From positions 1 to 24,218 of the forward strand of contig CANRCO010000003.1 of assembly GCA_947629125.1 (NCBI GenBank): DNA of 24,218 nucleotides. The letters run 5' to 3'. Position numbers and translations under genes: made by a program. How positions within the stretch are numbered: the first letter of the stretch is position 1; every line of letters begins with the position of its first letter. Source of the stretch: an uncultured Bacilli bacterium. GTDB lineage: Bacteria; Bacillota_I; Bacilli_A; RF39; UBA660. Below the pieces are notes generated by a model. That model was not told the DNA's origin and ran no database searches. It worked only from the letters and a program-made list of their open reading frames with translations. Of this stretch, positions 1 through 5,814 are shown in pieces.

Positions 1-90
1 TAAAAGGACTGTCACCTATTCAATTTAGGTTACAATCCTTAAATAATTAAACTGTCCAACTTTTGGGGTTCAGTTCATTTATACTCTCAC
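1..90. mobile_element. Possible insertion-sequence end (remnant)
   Basis: Positions 6-18 and 26-38 form an imperfect hairpin (11 of 13 pairs, 7-base loop). It is followed at about 51-78 by a sequence containing TGTCCAACTTTTGGGG, which resembles the outer end of Firmicutes transposons. No transposase is visible, because the window starts here. The resemblance is from memory and not from a comparison, so the family cannot be named. The broken regulator next door fits a disturbed region. Confidence 0.3.
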
Positions 91-94
91 TTTT

Positions 95-547
95 TTATTT
101 GCTTATTTTTGAATTATTTGTTCTACCAACAAGCCAATCCATTGATACATTATAAGTTTTACAAATAGAATAGGCATTCATTGTAGTTATTAAATTTAAA
201 CCAGTTTCATAATGACTATAAGTCGTTTGAGAAATACCACATTTCTCAGCAAATTTAGATTGAGATAAACTTTGAATATTTCTTAATTCTTTTAATTTAA
301 TACTAATTTTCTTTTTGCTAGTATTAATAGGTATAGTGAACTTAGTATTTCTTCTAGTAAAGCCAATGATAAAATCTAATGAATAATTATATAAATTACA
401 AAATTTAATTAATTTGTTAAAAGGAATTGTATCATTTAATGTCTCCCATCCTTAAATTGTTTTCTTACTTACACCAAAAATATAACCAAGTTCTTCCTGG
501 GTCATTTCTAATTCTTCACGAGCATATTTTAAATTATTATTAATCAT
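95..547 (-). pseudogene. Double XRE-type helix-turn-helix regulator, interrupted by a nonsense codon
   Basis: Reading from an ATG at 547 down to a TAA at 95 gives 150 residues with two Cro/CI-type HTH domains. The first (residues about 5-60) contains the pattern LEMTQEELGYIFGVSKKTI; the second (about 80-145) contains LSQSKFAEKCGISQTTYSHYE and ends with the typical MDWLVGRT tail. Codon 32, at 452-454, is TAA. It sits in the recognition helix of the first domain, where a Ser would be usual (a TCA to TAA change would explain it). The frame is otherwise intact, so the break looks recent. No good restart codon lies just after the stop; the only internal Met is near the C-terminus. A sequencing error is possible. 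The intact ancestor would be a DNA-binding repressor of the phage or TA type. Confidence 0.75.
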
Positions 548-666
548 CCAACAATCACCAATATTAATTTTCCCACCAAATTATTTTTCAACCTCGAAAG
601 CCTGGTAAATAGGTTAAAAAGCTGTATAATTAATTTAAATTAATCATTAAGGATGGTGTAAAATAT

Positions 667-771
667 ATGTATGATGATTATTCAACTAGAATTACTAAAA
701 GAATGATAAGTTATGTAAGCGAGGTTGTAGAAGTACTTGAATTTAATTTAGTGGTTTTTATAATACTATGA
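667..771 (+). CDS. Small hypothetical peptide, 34 residues
   Basis: An ATG at 667 follows AAGGATGG with about 8 bases of spacing, and a TATAAT-like -10 box lies at 625-630. The frame runs 34 codons to a TGA and has a charged N-terminal half and a hydrophobic end (VVFIIL). A second minimal frame of 19 Lys-rich residues starts at the overlapping ATGA (768-827). The same style of ribosome site, AAGGATGTGG, precedes the gene at 22436. I do not recognise the peptide. It may be the decayed start of a longer gene, so the call rests only on its translation signals. Confidence 0.3.
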   Translation: MYDDYSTRITKRMISYVSEVVEVLEFNLVVFIIL

Positions 772-834
772 ATATTAAAAAAAGAAAAATCACAAAATTG
801 ATTGTAAATACAAAATTATTTGTTTAATTTGCTA

Positions 835-863
835 TTGATAAAAAAGCGAAAATAACATATAAT
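835..863 (+). promoter_or_regulatory. Sigma-A promoter of antitoxin RNA 1
   Basis: TTGATA at 835-840, a 17-base spacer, then TATAAT at 858-863. This is near consensus. The start of transcription is expected near 868-870, at the first base of the RNA hairpin. The antitoxin RNA of the second TA locus has the same TTGATA box and the same spacing. Confidence 0.75.
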
Positions 864-904
864 AAAAACGTAGAAACAGCTGAGCTAAGCTCAGGTGACT
901 ACGT
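864..904 (-). terminator. Terminator of the toxin 1 transcript
   Basis: On the minus strand the nested hairpin of 868-904 is followed directly by a T-run (864-868). This would end the leftward toxin mRNA after it has copied the complement of the whole antitoxin RNA 5' region. Confidence 0.55.
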
Positions 905-938
905 GTTGTTGACCACCTAAGCTTATTAGGTGGTTTTT
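869..938 (+). ncRNA. Putative antitoxin RNA 1 of a type I TA locus (RNA II-like)
   Basis: A transcript of about 68 bases is expected between the promoter at 835-863 and the terminator at 912-938. Its 5' part folds as nested stems: ACGTAG (868-873) with CTACGT (899-904), enclosing CTGAGC-TAA-GCTCAG (880-894). It overlaps the 3' part of the toxin transcript on the other strand. Its 5' sequence is also repeated, in the same RNA sense, in the toxin mRNA leader (1074-1101). Size, convergence and the terminator position match RNA II of the par locus of plasmid pAD1. The function is inferred from this layout. Confidence 0.6.
912..938 (+). terminator. Terminator of antitoxin RNA 1
   Basis: ACCACCTAA (912-920), a 5-base loop, TTAGGTGGT (926-934), then a T-run. 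Its left arm, ACCACC, is complementary to the GGTGGT in the toxin ribosome-binding region, so it may also occlude translation. Confidence 0.8.
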
Positions 939-939
939 C

Positions 940-1017
940 CTATTTATATATTAATACTATTATTAGTATTATCAATAAAAATAAGATAATAAGTTTATAA
1001 AAGTCTTTATCTTTCAT
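940..1017 (-). CDS. Fst/par-like type I toxin, small hydrophobic peptide (25 residues)
   Basis: The ATG at 1017-1015 and TAG at 942-940 give a 25-residue peptide. It starts with the charged segment MKDKDFYK, continues with one membrane-spanning run of Leu/Ile/Val and ends YK. This is the shape of the Fst/Ldr-type membrane toxins of type I TA systems. The ribosome site AAGGGGTGGTG (1035-1025) can pair with upstream CACCC to form a hairpin (1028-1043), so the mRNA probably needs remodelling before it is translated. The long leader, the convergent antisense RNA and the shared 3' region all match the par layout. Toxicity and membrane action are inferred from the family. The peptide is too short for most gene finders. 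The 29-residue peptide at 8076-8165 is its counterpart. Confidence 0.7.
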   Translation of the reverse strand: MKDKDFYKLIILFLLIILIIVLIYK

Positions 1018-1109
1018 AAATTATCACCACCCCTTCTAGGGTGAGAGTAAATCAAAGTTCCCTAAAAAAAGTGGTAGTCACCTGTAACTCAGCTGTTTCT
1101 AAGGACTCT

Positions 1110-1137
1110 ATTATAAGTATAGAAAAACAAAAGTAAA
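1110..1137 (-). promoter_or_regulatory. Promoter of toxin 1 mRNA
   Basis: On the minus strand, TTTACT (1137-1132), a 16-base spacer, then TATAAT (1115-1110). Transcription would start near 1103 and run through the leader repeat into the toxin gene, giving an mRNA of about 240 bases. Confidence 0.6.
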
Positions 1138-1177
1138 GAGCTTCGACAAAAGATGTCAAAAGTTCTTTATTTTTTCT

Positions 1178-1205
1178 TTGCCAAAAGGCTAAATTTTGGT
1201 ATAAT
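1178..1205 (+). promoter_or_regulatory. Promoter of surface-protein copy 1
   Basis: TTGCCA (1178-1183), a 16-base spacer, then TATAAT (1200-1205). The ATG lies 27 bases downstream behind GAGAGGTAAGGA. All three paralogues have this arrangement. Confidence 0.7.
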
Positions 1206-1231
1206 GAAAATGATAAGAGAGGTAAGGAACT

Positions 1232-2834
1232 ATGAATCATAATGTAAATCGGGGGGGGGTATTTTAATAAACAAAAGTACCCGAAGATATTAGTATTTTT
1301 AGGAGTATTGGTAGTAGCATTAATAATAAGTGGAATAAGTTATGCCTTATGGAGTACAACAAAAGAACAAACAAGTGTAAATAAAATAAGTAGTGGCTGT
1401 TTAAAGTTAAGTGTAACAGAAGGAACAAATATTAATATAGAGAATGCCTATCAAACACCAGATGATGAAGGATTAAAGCAAAATGGTTATAATTTTACAA
1501 TAAACAATAATTGTAATCATGAAGAATATGTCGAAGTAAATTTAGATATAAATAAAAACAATACATTAGATGCAAAGAATATAAGAGCAACATTACTATA
1601 TAATAATCAAAAAATAATCGAACCAAATAATCTAAATAATTTATTAGATAGAGAAGCAACAAACAAAGAATATAATAAAGGAAAACATTTAACAACAGTA
1701 AGAATAAAAGCTAATAGTAATAAAACATTAAATTTAAAAATCTGGCTAGATGAAAACACTAGTTTTAGTGAATTAAAACAAAACAATACTTTTGAAGGTA
1801 AAATAGAGATTAATAGTATCAAAAGAGAGAATATACTAGCCAGTGATTATGTAAGAATCATAAGTGAAGATAATAATCAACTAGCTTATGATGAAACAAT
1901 AGATAATAACTTAAGATATATAGGTAAAGAACCTAACAACTATGTTGATTTCAATAATGAGAAATGGCGAATCATCGGAGTCATGAACAATATAGATGAT
2001 GGAACAGGTAAAAAAGAAAGTAGAATTAAATTAATAAGAGCAGAATCATTAGGAGAATTTAGTTGGGATTACAAACAAAACGGAGTAGGTTCATCAACAA
2101 GCCTTTGGGGAAGTAACGATTGGACAGATAGTCAATTAATGATGATGTTAAATCCAGTTGATATAGTAGAAGCTGGATGGAAAGCAACAGATAAAAATTA
2201 TACAATAGACAATGAAGGCTATGTATTAGATAGTAATAATCATCAAATTTATAAAGGAGTTGGAAGTTATTATAATCATACATCTGGTTATAAACCAGCT
2301 TTAACAACATCTGAAAATTTTCCATTATATGAAATAAATTTTACAAAAATAGGCTTATCAGAAGAACTAAAAAAACTAATAGATACAGCAGAGTATAATT
2401 TAGGAGGTCCAAATGAAATTAATCATAGAATAATAACAGCAAAAGAATATTATTCAAATGAGAGAAGTAATTTAACCTATGATAGGTCTCCAACAACATG
2501 GACAGGCTATATCGGCTTAATGTATCCCAGTGATTATGGTTTTGGTACAAGTGGAACAAATTGTTTAACAAATGCGTTATATAGTTATAGTAGTAGTACA
2601 GAATGTATAAATAATGACTGGTTATATGATAGCAGTCATACTCAATGGACAATTACGCCACAGTCGTATTACTCTTACAGTGTGGTGTTTGTACGCAATA
2701 ATGGTAATGTAGACAACTACTTCACTAGCGACTCTCGTGGTGTTCGCCCAGTATTATATATGAAATCAACTGTCAAGATTACCTCAGGCGATGGCTCTAA
2801 AGAAAATTCATATAAATTAAAATTGTCAAACTAA
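1232..2834 (+). CDS. Phase-variable membrane-anchored surface protein, copy 1 (OFF as read: G9 tract)
   Basis: Translation from the ATG at 1232, behind GAGAGGTAAGGA, gives only MNHNVNRGGVF before a TAA, because a run of nine G's (1251-1259) puts it out of frame. With one G fewer the same start reads through NRGGYFNKQKYPK into a membrane segment ending YALWSTT and on to 2834, about 533 residues. Starting at the in-frame TTG at 1308 would cut away the charged front of that segment, so the leader is the likely true N-terminus. An extracellular domain of unknown fold follows the membrane segment. The conserved module has NLRYIGKEPNNYVDF, then EKWRIIGVMNN, and it ends with SRGVRPVLYMKS. The last part resembles the C-type-lectin-like domains of variable proteins. 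No cell-wall motif is seen. It is most likely an N-terminally anchored exported protein. Confidence 0.75.
1251..1259 (+). repeat. Poly-G tract (G9), copy 1
   Basis: Nine consecutive G's in a very AT-rich genome, at codons 7-10 of the surface-protein gene. A length of 8 or 11 would restore the long frame; 9, as read, does not. This is the classical form of a slipped-strand contingency tract. It is followed by a conserved hairpin, GGGTA-TTTT paired with AAAA-G-TACCC, ending near 1284. Confidence 0.85.
2643..2769 (+). other. Variable C-terminal region of copy 1
   Basis: Between the conserved QWTITP and GVRPVLY the codons are mostly NNC/NNT and the GC content is higher than the rest of the gene (40 of 90 bases at 2661-2750). 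Compared with copies 2 and 3 nearly every residue here differs, while the flanks match. The layout fits a diversified binding surface. Confidence 0.5.
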
Positions 2835-2851
2835 TTGTGACAATTTTTTTT
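2821..2851 (+). terminator. Terminator of surface-protein copy 1
   Basis: AATTGTCA (2821-2828), a 9-base loop that includes the stop codon, TGACAATT (2838-2845), then a run of T's. Confidence 0.8.
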
Positions 2852-2892
2852 GTTTTTATTGTTTATAATCATAATAGTTGGGGTGATACATT

Positions 2893-3867
2893 ATGAAAAA
2901 AAGATTTAAAGCAAGAAAAAAAAGAAAAATTTTAAAATTTCGAGTATGTTTATTTCTAATTGTTATGATTGTTACTTTTAGTATGGTATTTAATTATTTG
3001 TATAGTAAAACTTTAGCTAAAATAAATAATGAAAAAATTTTAAAGTATTTAGTTAGTAATAGCTTTAATAATTCTTTAAATAATAACTATTTAAGTTTAA
3101 ATAATTTACGTAATTCTAATTTTTTATTTAAATATTCTTTAGGTGTGGAATTAAAAGATGATATTATTACAGAAACTGATGATGATGAACATAACACCGA
3201 AATTACTAGTGACTATATTGAAGACCCAGCACCTAGTAAAATAATTGACCCTTTAATATATATTTATAATTCTCATCAAACAGAAGCTTATGATAAAACC
3301 AGTTTAGAAGCTTATAATATAACTCCTACGGTGATGATGACTAGCTATATTTTAAGAGAAAGATTAAATGATTTAGGAATTCCTTCTTTAGTCGAAACTG
3401 GTAACATTACCGAAATTTTAAAAAATAATAATTGGAAATATGGTTCATCTTATAAAGCTAGCCGCATATTACTCGAGCAAGCTATAGCCAATAATCAAAG
3501 TCTAAAATATTTTATTGATATTCACCGCGATTCTGTTAGTCATGAATTATCAACTATTACAATTAATAATTTAAATTATGCTAAGTTAATGTTTGTTATA
3601 GGTAGTGAATATTCAAGCTATGAACAAAATTTAGAAATGGCTAAAAATTTACGAAGTAAAATAGATGAAAAATATCCTGGTCTTTGTCGAGGCATTGCTG
3701 TTAAAAGTGGTAAAGGCGTAAATGGTGTATACAATCAAGATATTTCACCTAAAGCTATTCTTATTGAAGTAGGAAGTCAATATAATACTATTGAAGAAGT
3801 TAATAACACCACAGTTATTATTGCCGATATATTATTTAATTATATAAAGGAAGTGGAAAATGCCTAA
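2893..3867 (+). CDS. spoIIP: SpoIIP-like peptidoglycan hydrolase
   Basis: This 324-residue protein has a basic N-terminus, one membrane anchor (residues about 17-36), a low-complexity Asn-rich linker and a SpoIIP-type amidase/endopeptidase domain (about 120-322). The family signatures are YIYNSHQTEAY with H128 and E131, DIHRDS with H211, and ILIEVGSQYNT with E292, which are the likely zinc and catalytic residues. SpoIIP cuts septal peptidoglycan during engulfment in endospore formers. The SpoIID and SpoIIM partners are not in this window, so a role in ordinary division or cell separation is equally possible here. The start follows GGGGTGA. The next gene overlaps its end by 8 bases and is probably co-transcribed. 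Confidence 0.85.
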   Translation: MKKRFKARKKRKILKFRVCLFLIVMIVTFSMVFNYLYSKTLAKINNEKILKYLVSNSFNNSLNNNYLSLNNLRNSNFLFKYSLGVELKDDIITETDDDEHNTEITSDYIEDPAPSKIIDPLIYIYNSHQTEAYDKTSLEAYNITPTVMMTSYILRERLNDLGIPSLVETGNITEILKNNNWKYGSSYKASRILLEQAIANNQSLKYFIDIHRDSVSHELSTITINNLNYAKLMFVIGSEYSSYEQNLEMAKNLRSKIDEKYPGLCRGIAVKSGKGVNGVYNQDISPKAILIEVGSQYNTIEEVNNTTVIIADILFNYIKEVENA

Positions 3868-4195
3868 AAAAAAGAAGCCTAGTATCTTATGGCGTATCTT
3901 TTGTTTACTTCTATTAGTTTATTTAGCATTATATATTGCTTTAGAAAGTGGTTATTATGAAACTAAAATGAGTAAACGAACTGCTTTAACTAATGAAAAT
4001 ATTAAAAGATTTGAACAAGATGTTAAAGAAGGTAAAGAAATTGATTTAAATCAATACATCATTGATGATAATAAAAACTATTCGAATACTTTAACTAAAA
4101 CAGGAAATAAAATTAATGATTTAATTAAAAATTTATTAGGTAATGGTCTTAAAGAATCATCACAATTTTTAAAATCCTTATTTACAGGTTCTTAA
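3860..4195 (+). CDS. Small single-pass membrane protein, unknown
   Basis: This is a 111-residue protein. A Lys-rich start, MPKKKKPS, leads into one membrane segment (about residues 10-30). A hydrophilic segment of about 80 residues follows, rich in Asn, Lys and Thr, which should lie outside the cell. The ATG overlaps the 3' end of the SpoIIP-like gene by 8 bases in another frame, so the two are translationally coupled and may act together at the wall. I recognise no family. Its 3' end overlaps the convergent flippase gene by 18 bases. Confidence 0.7.
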   Translation: MPKKKKPSILWRIFCLLLLVYLALYIALESGYYETKMSKRTALTNENIKRFEQDVKEGKEIDLNQYIIDDNKNYSNTLTKTGNKINDLIKNLLGNGLKESSQFLKSLFTGS

Positions 4196-5479
4196 GACTT
4201 TTTTTAATGCTAAGAAATTTAAGAAAACTACAACAAAAATATTAACTATTTCACTTATGACTAAACTATAAATACCAATATGACATAAACTTAATAAAGC
4301 TAAAACTAAAAGTTTAACAACAATTCCAAAAAGAGTAATAAACATGGTAATAGTTGATTTGTCCATTGCTTGTAAAGCACTAATTAATGGTCCTTCTAAA
4401 TAGAATAAAACAAAGAATGGGGCTAAAATTTTAATGTAATTAGAACCACTAGTAGTTTTATAAATAACATTTAAAATGACATCTCGATATAAATAAAAAC
4501 CTGTTGAGAAAAATAAACCTAAAATAAAAGAAATTACTAAGGCTTGCTTAACTCTTCTTTTAACCATTAACATATTTTTTCTTTGAAAAAATTTAGTTAT
4601 TTCGGGTAATAGTGAACTAGAAATAGCCATGATAAAAAAAGAAGGAATAGTTAAAATAGAAATACTATAAGCATTATAAATCCCATATTCTTTTATAACA
4701 TAACTGCTTGTATAACCACATAGTAATAATATATTTGTTAAAATTATTGGTTCAAAGAAAAAACCAATATTCCCAATAATTCGCGAAGATACACTTGGTA
4801 AAGATATTGCAAAAATATCTTTCATAGTACCTGCATCAGCTTTTAATTCTTTTTTAGTAATGGTAAATTTTTTAGGTAGAAAAAATAAAAATGTTAAAAT
4901 TGAAGCTAATTCACTAGCTATATTAGTTAAAATTAATCCTACAACCGCATAGATAATATTTTTAGTCATTAAATACGGCAATATATAAATGATAAGAAAG
5001 ATTCGAACTACTTGTTCCACAATATTACTTAATGTGTGTGGTACCATTTTTTGTTTACCATAAAAATAACCTTTTAAAATACTAGAAATACTAACAAAAG
5101 GAAACGTTAAACTCATCGCTATTATTAAATAATAACTTCGCGGTTCATTTAATAATTTATAAGCAATTGTTTTACTAAATAAAATAGTGAATGTGATGAT
5201 TAAAATATTTAAAAACAAAGTAATAATTGTCGCATTAGACAATATTTTTAAACTGCGATTTTTATTTTCACTTACTAATTTACTAATAGCTACTGGTAAA
5301 GATAAAGTAGCAATAGTTAAAAGTAATGAATAAGTCGGCATAACGATGGAATATAAACTAACTCCGGCTTCACCGATAATTCGCGTATAGATAATCCGAA
5401 TAACAAAACCTAAAATCTTGGTAATAAAACCACCTAAGATTAAAATTAATGTCGATTGAATAAATACATTTTTTTTCAT
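4178..5479 (-). CDS. spoVB: SpoVB/MurJ-like lipid-linked oligosaccharide flippase (MOP superfamily)
   Basis: This is a polytopic membrane protein of 433 residues. It opens with QSTLILILGGFITKILGFVI and continues with the RIIYTRIIGEAGVSLYS segment typical of the SpoVB/PST group of the MOP superfamily. About 12 hydrophobic segments can be counted, and the protein is somewhat shorter than the usual 500 or more residues. Members move undecaprenyl-linked precursors such as lipid II across the membrane, or serve spore-cortex synthesis. The start ATG follows AAAGGTGA. A divergent ComN-like gene begins 62 bases away; SpoVB next to ComN also occurs in Bacillus. Whether it serves cell-wall or spore-cortex synthesis cannot be told from sequence. 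Confidence 0.8.
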   Translation of the reverse strand: MKKNVFIQSTLILILGGFITKILGFVIRIIYTRIIGEAGVSLYSIVMPTYSLLLTIATLSLPVAISKLVSENKNRSLKILSNATIITLFLNILIITFTILFSKTIAYKLLNEPRSYYLIIAMSLTFPFVSISSILKGYFYGKQKMVPHTLSNIVEQVVRIFLIIYILPYLMTKNIIYAVVGLILTNIASELASILTFLFFLPKKFTITKKELKADAGTMKDIFAISLPSVSSRIIGNIGFFFEPIILTNILLLCGYTSSYVIKEYGIYNAYSISILTIPSFFIMAISSSLLPEITKFFQRKNMLMVKRRVKQALVISFILGLFFSTGFYLYRDVILNVIYKTTSGSNYIKILAPFFVLFYLEGPLISALQAMDKSTITMFITLFGIVVKLLVLALLSLCHIGIYSLVISEIVNIFVVVFLNFLALKKVLRTCK

Positions 5480-5541
5480 TGTTCACCTTTAAATATTTTT
5501 CTTTTTGCTATATAATAAATATATGAACTTAAGGTGAAAAT

Positions 5542-5814
5542 ATGGATGATTTAAAAATAAAAAATATGAATGACCTTTATAAACTTTTATATCCAGCTTT
5601 AGAAACTAAAATGAAAATGTTAAAAAATAAAGGTTATTCTTATATTAAATTAGAAGATATATTTAATTATTTAAAAAATCAATGGCAACAACAAAGTAAT
5701 TTAACATTATATGATTTAGTTAATGATATATTTAATGTTAATGAATATGCTTTAATAAATTATGTTAATAGTTTATTAGTTCGTAAAGATATGCTAAAAG
5801 AGGAGTATTTATGA
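5542..5814 (+). CDS. ComN-like post-transcriptional regulator
   Basis: This is a 90-residue soluble protein with the pattern LYPALETKMKMLKNKGY, then IKLEDIFNYL, an NQWQQQ turn and LYDLVNDIFN. It matches the small ComN (YrzD) family in length and layout. In Bacillus that protein acts on mRNA of the comE operon and lies near spoVB, as it does here. The ATG follows AAGGTGA. The gene overlaps the start of the Rel gene by 4 bases (ATGA), so the two are coupled. The assignment rests on motif shape and neighbourhood. Confidence 0.6.
   Translation: MDDLKIKNMNDLYKLLYPALETKMKMLKNKGYSYIKLEDIFNYLKNQWQQQSNLTLYDLVNDIFNVNEYALINYVNSLLVRKDMLKEEYL

Larger units (their letters stand above)
871..1101. repeat. 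Inverted repeat flanking toxin gene 1
   Basis: The left arm (871-902) and right arm (1074-1101) match as reverse complements over 14 and then 11 bases, with a short unequal centre (7 and 3 bases). The antitoxin RNA 5' end and the toxin mRNA 5' leader therefore carry the same sequence, and the toxin mRNA 3' end carries its complement. The mRNA could form a long end-to-end panhandle that the antitoxin RNA could compete for. Confidence 0.85.

Noticed and set aside
1052..1240. Open frame of 62 codons on the minus strand between toxin 1 and surface-protein copy 1
   Set aside because: It overlaps the toxin 1 leader and promoter and the copy 1 promoter, lacks a ribosome site, and has no recognisable protein features.
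1251..1259. G9 tracts as simple sequencing errors
   Set aside because: The same length in three separate copies argues against random error, but a systematic homopolymer miscall cannot be excluded without reads, so it is listed as a test under the findings.
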